Positions 26,672 through 36,183 of a stretch of DNA of 64,000 bases are shown here, piece after piece. The notes beneath the pieces are model-generated. The model saw nothing but the letters and a program-made list of their open reading frames with translations. It ran no database searches and had not been told where the DNA came from. The stretch lies in assembly GCF_024529975.1 (NCBI RefSeq), contig NZ_AP024897.1:682001-746000 (forward strand), written 5' to 3'. Every line of letters starts with the position of its first letter. Position 1 is the first letter of the stretch. This DNA is from Vibrio quintilis. Lineage in GTDB: Bacteria; Pseudomonadota; Gammaproteobacteria; Enterobacterales; Vibrionaceae. The translations under genes and the position numbers were made by a program.

Positions 26672-27154
26672 TTACTCATCATCTGGATCAGGCAAAGATT
26701 GATAATATGTAGCGATCTTCTCAATCTCATTTTGACTAAAGTACCTGACAGTCGCCCAGTCAGTATTTTCTTCAATAAATTTCCTTGCTGGTGCGGTAAG
26801 ACTTTTACCCCCCACTAACCAGTGCTCACTTACTAGAGGATGCTTACGAATATCACCTACAAACTTTTTAGCATCATCTTTTTGAACTTTATCTTTTGGA
26901 TCTTTTGCATCAATTCGAATTTGGGTTGATTTTCCCTCTAGTTCGATTGTGGACTCTCCAGTTTCGGCTATTTCTTTCATTTTTTCACCAGTGTTTTCTG
27001 GACAGTGAAGTATTAAGTCAGCACCGAGGTCGGGAGTATTAGTTGTTGTATTTCTAGTAAAGTCGAATCTATCTTCTTTCAAAGCTATATCACATACAGC
27101 TCTAGCTGTAAGCATCTCAGCTTTTTTTCCTGTTTTTTTCTTCTTATCTGCCAT
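26672..27154 (-). CDS. PD-(D/E)xK-like nuclease (Mrr-like), putative defence module
   Basis: 160 residues, not a known named protein. A restriction-endonuclease-like core is suggested by TPDLGADLILH (Asp46) followed by TQIRIDAKD (Asp82-x-Lys84), the spacing expected for PD-(D/E)xK enzymes such as Mrr. The N-terminus is very basic (MADKKKKTGKKAE) and could bind nucleic acid. It starts three bases after the stop of the preceding gene, so the two are translated together. Inside an integrative island, a two-gene nuclease module most likely acts in defence, but this is inference. Confidence 0.55.
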   Translation of the reverse strand: MADKKKKTGKKAEMLTARAVCDIALKEDRFDFTRNTTTNTPDLGADLILHCPENTGEKMKEIAETGESTIELEGKSTQIRIDAKDPKDKVQKDDAKKFVGDIRKHPLVSEHWLVGGKSLTAPARKFIEENTDWATVRYFSQNEIEKIATYYQSLPDPDDE

Positions 27155-27157
27155 GAT

Positions 27158-27598
27158 TCACCCTCTTACCTTGATAAAGGTGAAGTTATCTTGTTTAAAT
27201 TGAGTGTTTTTTAGTTCGATTAAAGAAAATACATTGAGAAAGAGTCTTAAACTAAGGCGAGTCTCTCTACTTTGCCCATTTACTATTATTTGAGCATTTC
27301 CTTGACTGTTATCTGTCAATCCAAGCTGATGCGCTGTAGATTCAATCTCTCTAATGTATCGGTCTTCCAAAAACTCAATAATGTCATCGATCTTATCGTT
27401 TGGAATGAAACTGTATGTGGATTTTTCAGCTGAGCCGTATTCTTCTGAAATTTCCTGAGTGTCCAACCCAAAGTTTTCAATCAGCTCATCTAACAACTCT
27501 ACTGAAATACCTGAAGATTCAATCTCGTTTGAATAATCCTCACAAATTAAACCGTCATTATTTTCTATAAACTGAAGTAAAGCCAGTTCTTTTGACAT
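27158..27598 (-). CDS. Unknown acidic protein, partner of the Mrr-like nuclease
   Basis: 146 residues from the ATG at 27598, which has AGGAG six bases upstream; an ATG at 27664 preceded by GAGG would add 22 residues. The N-terminal half is acidic and helical (LLQFIENNDGLICEDYSNE, LLDELIENFGLD), and the C-terminal half contains a beta-rich stretch (NAQIIVNGQSRETRLSLRLF). No family recognised. Tight coupling with the nuclease gene suggests a sensor, specificity or antidote partner. Confidence 0.55.
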   Translation of the reverse strand: MSKELALLQFIENNDGLICEDYSNEIESSGISVELLDELIENFGLDTQEISEEYGSAEKSTYSFIPNDKIDDIIEFLEDRYIREIESTAHQLGLTDNSQGNAQIIVNGQSRETRLSLRLFLNVFSLIELKNTQFKQDNFTFIKVRG

Positions 27599-28193
27599 AT
27601 ATAACTCCTGTCTGATTTTTTTGATTGCTGAAGCTAGTTTGCCTAACATTTTATTAGTGCGCATGCGCGTTTACCTCATTAGACCAGTAAAAACGCGCAT
27701 TGTTAACTAATTGTATTGCAAAGAGATTATCACCTTTTCCTCAAATATACTATCCGGCAAAACACGCACGAAGTTAGGATAAAAATCGTCATGATTTGAA
27801 TATGACTGTATGCCTGTCCAGCTTTTAGGAATTGCTGCAACATTTGAGTTATATAGATGAAAATTTTTAGGCTAAAAAGTCTGCTTTTGACTGCTCCATA
27901 GACAACTTGTTAACTCACTTTGGGGCAAAAACGACTTTCAATAATATTGCTCCAGTACCAGTGAGGTAGATCGTATTTTATAGTCCCTTTTACACCTGTT
28001 TCTAATTGATATTGTCGCCCATGCTTATCAACTTATCGCAATCTGTTTTTATATATAGTACAAACCAGTTAAAATGCAACTCCAGAAGGACAATTTATCC
28101 ATAATCTCAGGTGGTTGTGTTGTCGATGATTCTTGATCTACATTCAATGATTCTGACAAATCTCACATAAAAGACTCCGGGCAGGTGGCATAC
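27599..28193. other. A/T-rich intergenic region with inverted repeat
   Basis: No gene is visible in this 595-base gap between the divergent nuclease module and the frameshifted gene. An inverted repeat GCGCGTTTAC (27665-27674) and GTAAAAACGCGC (27687-27698) lies just before the possible upstream start of the partner gene and could be its operator. The remainder is A/T-rich and shows no repeats or convincing promoter by eye. Confidence 0.35.
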
Positions 28194-29112
28194 ATGGCGC
28201 TAAACAAACGCCGGTTTATCCGGTTAGAAGAAATCGAAAAAAGAACATCCCTGACGAAAGAAGAAGTGCTTGATTCAATTGATGATGAAGAGCTTTATCT
28301 GTGTGCAAAGGTTGAGGTGAAGCACGCCGGGGCGTTGTTCGTTGTAAAGGAAGAGACGGTGATCGGTGCGGTGTTTGATTACCGGGGGATTTGTCCGGTT
28401 AGGCCGGGATGATTCCAGGCATTTTACCGCTTACAATAAAAAGAAAGCGGTAGAGATGTTTCAAATCCTTAACCCGGAAAAAGTATCAGGCTGGCAATCG
28501 GTGACAGAAGCTTTCGGTACGATAGAAAAATATATCGCTCCTTACATGAACCAGTTACCAGCACGGCGGGAAAAACCTTTCTGGGCCTATCCGGAAGTGA
28601 TTTATGATGTCACTGGTTTTCAAAGCATCGGCCAGATGATCACTGAAAAGTTTACGGCAGAAATGAAGGAAAAAATGGGTGATGAGCTGAAAAGGCTGAA
28701 TACCCGTTACCTGCAAAACCGAAAACTGACCATTGAACCGCATGCCTTACGGATTGACTTAAACCAGATTGCTGAACGGTTTGGTCTTGAAGTGATAAAA
28801 GATGCTGTTCCCGCTCCAGCAATACAGAATCAGCCGGAAGCCTCCGGTAAAATTGTGTTTACCAATCCGATCAAACAGATTTTGCACCGGGTGTTATTAA
28901 AACATCCAAAAGCCCGCTCTGATAAAGTGCTGGTGTTGCTGCGTAAAGATATCCATCTTGAAGCCGGGCGTGAATTTGATACCGATGCGGTGATTGATGA
29001 TATCACCAATGATGATATTACTTATTTTGGCCGGGGTGATGCGGTATTAACTATGTCTTACCGCCGTTTTCAGAACCTGCTGAGTGAAGTCAGAAACGAA
29101 GTGAAAAATTAA
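28194..29112 (+). pseudogene. Island protein gene with single-base frameshift
   Basis: The frame from ATG 28194 (AGGTGG upstream) reads 72 residues to FDYRG, then goes out of frame at a run of five G (28384-28388). Removing one G restores a continuous product of about 305 residues through GFVRLGRDDSRHFTAYNKKK to the stop at 29112. Both halves read as one protein, and the second half has no start with a ribosome site near its beginning. The product is not recognised; it begins with a helix-turn-helix-like stretch (RFIRLEEIEKRTSLTKEEV). It is either a true mutation, a slippage-prone tract, or a sequencing error. Confidence 0.72.
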
Positions 29113-29195
29113 CTTCACGGCTGGACGCACGGTTATCTGCACGTGCAGATTGCGCATGTTTTTATATCTCTCAATGAACAAACGGAGATAAAAAC

Positions 29196-29438
29196 ATGAC
29201 ACAAGCCACCATTGAAAAACGCGCCTACACAGAGCAGGAAACCGCCGCTTATATCGGCATGAGCCGTTCCTTTTTACGTCAGGCCAGAATGGAAGGGCAC
29301 CGGGGTAACCGCACGGTTGCGCCACCTTTTATTAAAATCGGGCGTGCCGTTCGCTACCTCAAAGAAGACTTAGATCAGTGGTTAAACAATCACACCAAGC
29401 TGGATCACCTGTCTCAGGAGGTGGCTTACTATGCCTGA
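29196..29438 (+). CDS. AlpA-like helix-turn-helix regulator / excisionase
   Basis: 80 residues with an AlpA/excisionase-type winged helix: YTEQETAAYIGMSRSFLRQARMEG, then APPFIKIGRAVRYLKEDLDQWL. GGAG precedes the start. In P4-like elements AlpA activates the integrase or drives excision; here it lies upstream of the replication protein gene, and its end overlaps the next gene by eight bases. It is the likely switch of the island. Confidence 0.85.
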   Translation: MTQATIEKRAYTEQETAAYIGMSRSFLRQARMEGHRGNRTVAPPFIKIGRAVRYLKEDLDQWLNNHTKLDHLSQEVAYYA

Positions 29439-29697
29439 GTTCTCTATTCCTTCTCTCACCTCAGAACAGAAAAAGTTACTGCAATGGATGCACACCGGGC
29501 GGACGTTTAAAGTCTGTTCGGACTATGGGCCGATGAAAGGCGACGTTCAACCAAAATCCCGGCTGCCTGTCCGGGTGTTTTCCGGCACGGTGGATAAGCT
29601 CTATCAGGCCGGGTTGATTACCTTCGCCCCGGTGAACTTCTTCGGTCTGCGTTGGGATGAATTTTCCCTCACCGCAAGAGGGAGAAATGCTCTATGA
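29431..29697 (+). CDS. Small unknown island protein
   Basis: 88 residues, overlapping the AlpA-like gene by eight bases and the replication gene by four, so it is clearly part of the same operon. The sequence has a winged-helix flavour (SSLTSEQKKLLQWMH-like opening, VFSGTVDKLYQAGLITF, a C-terminal FSLTARGR that resembles a wing). No family assigned. It may be a DNA-binding accessory for replication or control. Confidence 0.6.
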   Translation: MPEFSIPSLTSEQKKLLQWMHTGRTFKVCSDYGPMKGDVQPKSRLPVRVFSGTVDKLYQAGLITFAPVNFFGLRWDEFSLTARGRNAL

Positions 29698-31253
29698 ATC
29701 CGGTCAGTTTTTCACAGGTCGATTGGGATGATAAAGCCTTTGTTCAGCAAAGGCTTTGTTGCTTTCCGCCGGAAATTCAGCGTTTATTGCTGCGTGAGTA
29801 TTTCGCCAAACCGACCAAGTTTGAACGCAATACTTTTTTACGCCTCACAACAGAGCAGTTAGCCGATAAGCTGTCTGTTTCCTTTAAGCAGCTTGAGCTG
29901 AACCTCAGTGAAGATGATTTACGCGCCAAAGCCAAACATCTGGCTAAATCAGTGTTTGCCCTGCGTCGGCAATTTCTTGATGATGAATTTTCCCTTGAAC
30001 CGGTGCGTGGTTTTATTCGTCAGCAGGGCGTGATGCCGGTTGAGGGGTATTCTCTGGCCGGGGAAATGGGGCGCTATTGCGATCATAAATGGTGGTTACG
30101 AAAACTGAGAAAATCTCAGCGGCGTAATATTGAAACAGTGTTGCACCATCTGAATCAGGTCAACAAGCGAACCAGCCTGTATTGTTCGAAACTCACCTTG
30201 CAGGCCAGAATACGCCAGAAAGCCTATCAGCATGAATATCTGTCCAACACTTTTGCCGTGAATAATCTGGGACAGCGTTTTTCATTGCTGGAACTGTCAC
30301 AAAAAGGTGTCGCTGACCCGAAAATCAGAAAAGGTGAATTGATGCTTCGGGCAAGAGGTTTTGAAGAATTAGCGCAGGATTCCGGCCATGAAGCCGCCTT
30401 TCTCACCATCACCTGTCCGTCAAAGTATCACCGCAGTTATTCCAAATCCGGCGATATCAATCCCAAATGGCAGGGCTTCACCCCGTTAGACGGGCAAGCC
30501 TATCTCAATAACCTGTGGCAGTTAATCCGGGCGAAACTCAGCCGCCTGAATATCCGCTTCTATGGTTTCCGGGTGGCAGAGCCACAACATGACGGTACAC
30601 CGCACTGGCATTTATTGCTGTTTGTTGAAAAACATCTCTATCAGCCCATGGTTGAGGTGATGCGTGATTATGCGATGCGGGAAGACAGCGACGAGTCCGG
30701 CGCAGATAAACACCGCTTTACTGAAGTCAAAATCGACCCGGCCAAAGGTTCAGCCACTGGCTATATCGCGAAATACATTTCCAAGAATATCGACGGGAGT
30801 GATTTAGACACTGGCATTTATGGCGAAGACCCGCAGGAAGCCGCCGCCAGAGTCGATGCATGGGCGGCCTGTTGGGGGATTCGCCAGTTTCAGCAACTGG
30901 GCGGCTGCTCTGTGACTGTATGGCGCGAACTGAGACGCTTGAAAGACATCACAGGGCTGTCAGACAAGCCCAAAGCAATTATTGAAGCGGCTGACCAAGG
31001 CGACTGGAAAACCTTTACCGTGCAGATGGGCGGCGTGTTCTGTGAGCGTAAAGCACAGGTGTTTAAGCCTTACTATGAGCTATCCATTGATAAAGACACC
31101 GGAGCGGTGAAAACCAGCCCCTATTGTGAGAATGAACTCACCAGAGCGTTAAAAGGCGTGATTACCGCAGGGCGGGAATTGATTACCCGGATTTTTGAAT
31201 GGCGTCTTGAGGCAAAGCAAGCGGCATCTTTTTACTTGGAGTTCTGTGAATAA
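29694..31253 (+). CDS. HUH replication initiation endonuclease (phage GpA type)
   Basis: 519 residues. The HUH motif is PHWHLLLF (His304, His306), and two tyrosines four residues apart lie in TGYIAKYISKN (Tyr357, Tyr361), the arrangement of superfamily I rolling-circle Rep proteins such as P2 GpA and phiX174 A. The upstream motif AAFLTITCPSKYH is also typical. It nicks its origin and primes rolling-circle replication. Frame is complete. It starts on the ATGA overlap with the previous gene. This gives the island a replication function of its own. Confidence 0.9.
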   Translation: MNPVSFSQVDWDDKAFVQQRLCCFPPEIQRLLLREYFAKPTKFERNTFLRLTTEQLADKLSVSFKQLELNLSEDDLRAKAKHLAKSVFALRRQFLDDEFSLEPVRGFIRQQGVMPVEGYSLAGEMGRYCDHKWWLRKLRKSQRRNIETVLHHLNQVNKRTSLYCSKLTLQARIRQKAYQHEYLSNTFAVNNLGQRFSLLELSQKGVADPKIRKGELMLRARGFEELAQDSGHEAAFLTITCPSKYHRSYSKSGDINPKWQGFTPLDGQAYLNNLWQLIRAKLSRLNIRFYGFRVAEPQHDGTPHWHLLLFVEKHLYQPMVEVMRDYAMREDSDESGADKHRFTEVKIDPAKGSATGYIAKYISKNIDGSDLDTGIYGEDPQEAAARVDAWAACWGIRQFQQLGGCSVTVWRELRRLKDITGLSDKPKAIIEAADQGDWKTFTVQMGGVFCERKAQVFKPYYELSIDKDTGAVKTSPYCENELTRALKGVITAGRELITRIFEWRLEAKQAASFYLEFCE

Positions 31254-31462
31254 GTGTATTTTGAGGTAGAAATAGGTAACTCGAAAATGCCCCATTATCA
31301 TTTTTCTATGGAATAACTGATTTTTCGTCAAAGGCGAATTCGGATTAGTTCTGGTTAAGATGACGCAAAATCCATATATATCAGAGTTAATGTTTGGGGG
31401 TTCTTCAGCTCAAAAATTAACTGACTCGACAAAGTGATCTTTTATTGATATTGAATTCTCGG

Positions 31463-34400
31463 CTACCACTCAAACCTCTCATTGCTCTCTGAATCACGTT
31501 CTCCTTCTCTTTTGTATTCACTAGCAATGTATACTTCCCATTGAGCTTTTTTAGCAACCCCCAATTTTGATATATCTTCGTTAGTTGAATCTATTAATGG
31601 TTGAAATAAAGGTAAACGAGACTCAAGTATCTTCGCTCTTGAACCAGACCACCCATTTGGGCTGAAACTCGTGAGATATTCATCTAGAACTTTAACTGGT
31701 TCGGGGCATATGTTTAATAGTTCTATAGCTAGTGGAGTCCATTCAATTAATTTTTCTTTTGATTGATATGGCGTAATTATAGATGCGAGCAGATGGTAAC
31801 TATCTTTGCCATTACTTTTACACCAATCTAGCGTACTCTTGTTATCAATTTTAGAGAATGGGCTTACTTTCTTATCAAGCCTACCTTTTATTACATTTCT
31901 TATCTGAGGTTCTATTTCTTTATTTTTACCTATAAATACTTTAAGGGCTAAAATAGGATGTAATTGAATAATGGTGGACATAAATTCTGGGAAATCATAT
32001 CTGCCGATAATATGAGTCAAAATTTTCGCTTTAATTGCTTCTAGAACAGTTAAAGCATACTCTTCATTTGTACCAGCAGAAAAGCAGACATTGGCAATTT
32101 GGGTTAAACTATAATCGCTGCCACCGGAAGGCTCTTTTTCTTCTGAGTAATTGAATGATGCTAAAAGTGATGCTGATTTCTCTTTAAGCAAATCTGAAAC
32201 AACATAGTGTTGGTTTTGCTTTAGCCCATGAAAGCGCATTGATAGTATTTTTATGGCAACTGCTTGGCCGTCTTTTTGTTTCCAAATTAAATCTAACATT
32301 TCACATAGCTGATCGTCGGCTATTGGTTCGTGACTGCGACCATATGCTAAGTTTTTATACATCCAAACTGGAGATGTGTTTTCTTTTAATACTTTAAGTA
32401 TTCGAGCAATTGCATCTTGGTCGATAACGTAACTCAGTTGGACTAATATAAAGTATTTCTTGAGTTCAGGGTGTTTCATGAATTCATCTAAGAAAGTATT
32501 GGTGAGGTTGATATTAACTTTCGAGAGGTGCTTAATTTGACCACATAAGAAGTTAATGTTTCGTTCTGTCTCAGGAATTTTTTCTAATGTAGAAATAGTC
32601 AAAGCTAATAACTCTTCGTTATTATGCGTTCCTTCTGCACAGCCTTCTCCAAATTCAAATAAGTTAGAGCTAGAACCACTGTATGATAGAAGTTCAGTCA
32701 ACATAGATTGAAGTAACTCACTATCAGTATTTGCTACTTTAACCCCCAAATCTATAGAGTACTGCTGTCCTTTTTTATAACCATGCTCAATTAAAACACC
32801 ATCCTCATCGTATTCTTCTAAATCATGAAATTTCCATTTATCAGCCAATACATACATGTTTATATCGTCTAATAAGGACTTAGGTGATAATTGGTTTGCG
32901 ATTGATTGCAACCTCTGTATTTCCGTTTCTGTGGAAGTTTTGCAATCCCATTTTAAAATATCATGAATGGCAGAAAAGCCATCAGCCCACATTCCTAAAG
33001 TACTTATATTTATACAAGTACTTTCAATTAAATTTCTTAAGTTATTTTGTTGCCACAAGCTACGTAGGTTTTTGCTTAGTAATTTTTTGGCTCGCTCTGA
33101 GTGAGGAGTTTTATTAGTAATAAATTCAGATGTATATTCAATGAACAACTGATACCAGTCTGCAACATCTTGGTTGGTTTTTGGTCTATAACCAAAGTCT
33201 CTTGGGTTTGCACCAAAATCAAAGGCATGGCTTGAGGAAAAGTGCCAAGCTTCTAGAGATGAGTCTAAAAGTTCAAAAGCTAGTTCTACACTATGCTCGG
33301 TTGCGGTAGAAATTAAATTCTTTATAACATCTAAACGCTGCTCCTTGGTTGCATGAGTTCCAGATAAATAAAGTTGAAACAATGACTTTAAAATATCTTT
33401 GATAGAGTTGTAATTTTCAGCTTTATCTTCTGATAGAGTGAATTGGCATAACAATTTTGCACATATATCAAAATATTGTTCATCATAAGCAATAGACCTG
33501 ATAAGCCTTGTTATTTCTGTAAATTGCTTATTTTTTCTTGTACAAAATTCAGGCTGTTTAGCTAAGGTTTCAATGTGAAATAAAACTTCTTTAGCTGAAA
33601 TAGGAGCTATATTAGTGAGCAATATCCAAGCAAGTTCACTTTTTCCTTCGGCGTATAGTTTATGTAACAATCCATTTTCATTTAACCAATCATTAACGAT
33701 GATTTTGGCTTCTTCACATTTTGGTAAGTAGCCTAATCTCCTTGAAAAGGATTTTAGTAACCGTTCATCTGTTGATTCCTTAAAGTTATCAGAAATAACA
33801 ACTGTACTTATATTTTCTAACGCATACTTTGCTAACCTATTCGCAATTGGGTGCGGTAAAACAGCCATCCATTTACTTCGTTGCTGAACTAAATTTCGAC
33901 GCTTTAGCTCTTTAGCTGATTCATAAATATCTTTTGATGGAATTTTTGATAGGTTACTGAGAAAAGTAATATCATCACTATAAATCTTCTCACTGTTAAT
34001 TTGGAATGAATAAACTAGTGAAAGGTATTGAGCGGCTGTTTCAAGTGACTTTTCACTAGCATGACGTTGGTAAAATAGCCTTTTAAATAGTTCTTCATCC
34101 CTTAAACTTGAGATGTTTTCGTTTTTACCTATTGTTTCAGCCAAAGCCAAAGCTATTTTTGAGTTACCACATGAAAATTCACTAATTGTTCTAGAGTTTT
34201 GCTGACCTAGATGCTGATATCTAGCGTTAAGTATTTTTTCTATAAGCTCGATTGAAGATGGTTCTAAAGAGAATACTTCAGTTTGCTCAGGTTGGTCTTC
34301 TCTTAAATCATATTCTACAGTCAGTAAATTGGTGTTGCTGTTTTCAGTGCTGCATAAGGTTGTAAGAGATCTATGTAGGTCAGGCGGGCAGTTATCTATT

Positions 34401-35620
34401 ATTAAAATTGCTTTCCGACCTTCGCCAGCGATTTTTTCAGCCAAAGCTTGAGGTGTTGGTTTTGGAGAGTTTGCCATATCAGTATAAAATACAGCCTTGT
34501 GGGGCAAAGGGTTTTCACCAATGCGCTCATCAAATAAGGCTTGCACGAACCTAGTTTTTCCAACACCAGATAAACCAATAAGTCTAATAGACGCTTTTCT
34601 TTCTAATAACTTATTTCTAATAAGGTTTAAGCCGTCTAAACCTTTAAGTCCTCCATTATTGCTTGAAGATGAATCAAGCAATCTAACCTGTTCATCAACG
34701 AAATATTCACCGGATGTTCCATGGGGGCAATGTGCCCAGTTATTATATCCTTCCCATGAGTTTGTATCGTTATAAAACCTAGAGCTTATCCATAGCTCAT
34801 GAAATTCTCTTTTTTTTTGAGATAAAAAGCCTTTTATGTGCTTGTAAATCTCGTCATTTTTATCATTTGGCTTGCATATATTTTCATGACTAACTGAAAT
34901 AGGGATAGCTCTAACACCTGTTATTCCTGGATCGGCACTGTCAGGTTTAACAACGGTGACAATACCGTACATTTTTTCAGTTTCTGTTAGAACAAGATGT
35001 CTTATTTCTTTGCGCTGACACCAATCTCGATACCAAGTATTCAGCTCTCTTAAGTTAGGGTCATTTCTGCTTAAAGATGCAGCAACAATAGAAGGTTGTT
35101 GAAATGTAAGACACCTCAACAGGCCTTTGGCTAAAATATTATGGCCATGATTCGCAATATCTGCGCCAAGGTGAGGTGTTCCTAAAAAGGCTACGCCAGA
35201 AACTCTGCCCAAAAATTGTTGTACTTCGACTCTATTAGTTTGATCATTAGCTATTCTAAGTATCTGCTTTGTGATTAACCCTCCAAGACTATGGCAAACA
35301 AATATTATTTCTCCTTCGGATAATTCGGGGACTTTTAATATGTGCTCAAATATATTTACAGCGAGATCTGGTATGCCCATTCCTGAGCTATCAAATTTAA
35401 GCTTGGGAGCGTCATACTCCACTGTCCATATATTTAGGTCACAATTATCTTCAGCTAACCAAATTGGCCAAGCTTCATCTTTAGAGCCTTTTTTAAGCCA
35501 GGTGCCATTTGCGTCTCCTCCTAATCCATGTAGAAAAATGACATGAATATCTTTTATCTCATCAGAATCTGACTTAAGTACTATTTTAGCCACTGTTTTT
35601 CTCTTCAATTCATTGTTCAA
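31463..35620 (-). CDS. STAND ATPase with N-terminal serine hydrolase domain, putative anti-phage protein
   Basis: About 1385 residues. Residues 1-265: alpha/beta hydrolase with oxyanion motif HVIFLHGLGGDANGTW (His31), nucleophile VCHSLGG (Ser111) and a possible catalytic His245 in VSHENIC. Residues about 320-640: NTPase of the STAND/NB-ARC class with Walker A IGLSGVGKTRF (349-356) and Walker B AILIIDNC (404-411). Residues about 650-1385: helical, repeat-like region, the expected sensor. This effector-ATPase-sensor order is that of bacterial Avs/NLR-like defence proteins. The start is uncertain (TTG 35620, TTG 35608 or GTG 35593). The gene is visibly more A/T-rich than the core genes, a sign of transfer. 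Confidence 0.8.
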   Translation of the reverse strand: MNNELKRKTVAKIVLKSDSDEIKDIHVIFLHGLGGDANGTWLKKGSKDEAWPIWLAEDNCDLNIWTVEYDAPKLKFDSSGMGIPDLAVNIFEHILKVPELSEGEIIFVCHSLGGLITKQILRIANDQTNRVEVQQFLGRVSGVAFLGTPHLGADIANHGHNILAKGLLRCLTFQQPSIVAASLSRNDPNLRELNTWYRDWCQRKEIRHLVLTETEKMYGIVTVVKPDSADPGITGVRAIPISVSHENICKPNDKNDEIYKHIKGFLSQKKREFHELWISSRFYNDTNSWEGYNNWAHCPHGTSGEYFVDEQVRLLDSSSSNNGGLKGLDGLNLIRNKLLERKASIRLIGLSGVGKTRFVQALFDERIGENPLPHKAVFYTDMANSPKPTPQALAEKIAGEGRKAILIIDNCPPDLHRSLTTLCSTENSNTNLLTVEYDLREDQPEQTEVFSLEPSSIELIEKILNARYQHLGQQNSRTISEFSCGNSKIALALAETIGKNENISSLRDEELFKRLFYQRHASEKSLETAAQYLSLVYSFQINSEKIYSDDITFLSNLSKIPSKDIYESAKELKRRNLVQQRSKWMAVLPHPIANRLAKYALENISTVVISDNFKESTDERLLKSFSRRLGYLPKCEEAKIIVNDWLNENGLLHKLYAEGKSELAWILLTNIAPISAKEVLFHIETLAKQPEFCTRKNKQFTEITRLIRSIAYDEQYFDICAKLLCQFTLSEDKAENYNSIKDILKSLFQLYLSGTHATKEQRLDVIKNLISTATEHSVELAFELLDSSLEAWHFSSSHAFDFGANPRDFGYRPKTNQDVADWYQLFIEYTSEFITNKTPHSERAKKLLSKNLRSLWQQNNLRNLIESTCINISTLGMWADGFSAIHDILKWDCKTSTETEIQRLQSIANQLSPKSLLDDINMYVLADKWKFHDLEEYDEDGVLIEHGYKKGQQYSIDLGVKVANTDSELLQSMLTELLSYSGSSSNLFEFGEGCAEGTHNNEELLALTISTLEKIPETERNINFLCGQIKHLSKVNINLTNTFLDEFMKHPELKKYFILVQLSYVIDQDAIARILKVLKENTSPVWMYKNLAYGRSHEPIADDQLCEMLDLIWKQKDGQAVAIKILSMRFHGLKQNQHYVVSDLLKEKSASLLASFNYSEEKEPSGGSDYSLTQIANVCFSAGTNEEYALTVLEAIKAKILTHIIGRYDFPEFMSTIIQLHPILALKVFIGKNKEIEPQIRNVIKGRLDKKVSPFSKIDNKSTLDWCKSNGKDSYHLLASIITPYQSKEKLIEWTPLAIELLNICPEPVKVLDEYLTSFSPNGWSGSRAKILESRLPLFQPLIDSTNEDISKLGVAKKAQWEVYIASEYKREGERDSESNERFEW

Positions 35621-35759
35621 TATTTACAGGCTTAAAACGCCAGCCCTCACCGACTTTAAAGCCTAGGAGTTTACGTTCGCTAGCTAATCGGTAAGCCGTT
35701 TTTTCATTGAGTTTTAAATAGATCGCCAACTCTTGAATAGTGAATATATCGTCAGCCAT
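35610..35759 (-). CDS. Small helix-turn-helix protein coupled to the STAND gene
   Basis: 49 residues. ATG at 35759 with AGGGGG eight bases upstream. The sequence MADDIFTIQELAIYLKLNEK, TAYRLASERK and GEGWRFKPVNIEQ is a typical excisionase/MerR-like (HTH_17) single-domain DNA-binding protein. Its stop overlaps the possible starts of the STAND gene, so the two are translationally linked. It could be an autoregulator of the defence gene or a recombination directionality factor; the linkage favours the first. Confidence 0.75.
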   Translation of the reverse strand: MADDIFTIQELAIYLKLNEKTAYRLASERKLLGFKVGEGWRFKPVNIEQ

Positions 35760-36110
35760 TCACAATGCCCCCTAAACTTAGTCTAATTCTAACATATGAA
35801 TTAATTGAGGAATTAGAAAGGTAAGAAAAATTAGCAGACCACCCACCGAAAGAAAAAACGATCAAACTCTAACCAACTTGCATTCACAATACTTTGCCTA
35901 ATGCAAATGCAAGCAATTACCAAGAGTCATGAAAATGATTTTTGTCCAGATCCTATTTACAAAGCAAACAGACTCCCAACACATCACCCCATATACAACA
36001 ATTGACACTTAACATCATCAAAGATATCCTAGCCACTCACCAGTAACATGAGGTGACGGGTTTGGTACCCCGCGTTTACGGTTTTCACACGGCATATAAA
36101 TGCCAGCTTT
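35760..36110. other. Gene-free A/T-rich stretch upstream of the structured RNA
   Basis: No coding frame with a ribosome site is seen. The left part should hold the promoter of the small HTH/STAND operon on the minus strand. Around 36050-36080 the sequence becomes G/C-richer and includes GGTTTGGTACC, whose GGTACC palindrome recurs in the structured RNA at 36271-36276. Confidence 0.35.
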
Positions 36111-36183
36111 TTGCTGGATTTTTTATATGTGTTTTCGCACATCTTGATTTTTATTTGTCTACTATTTAGACAGGTTGAACGAA

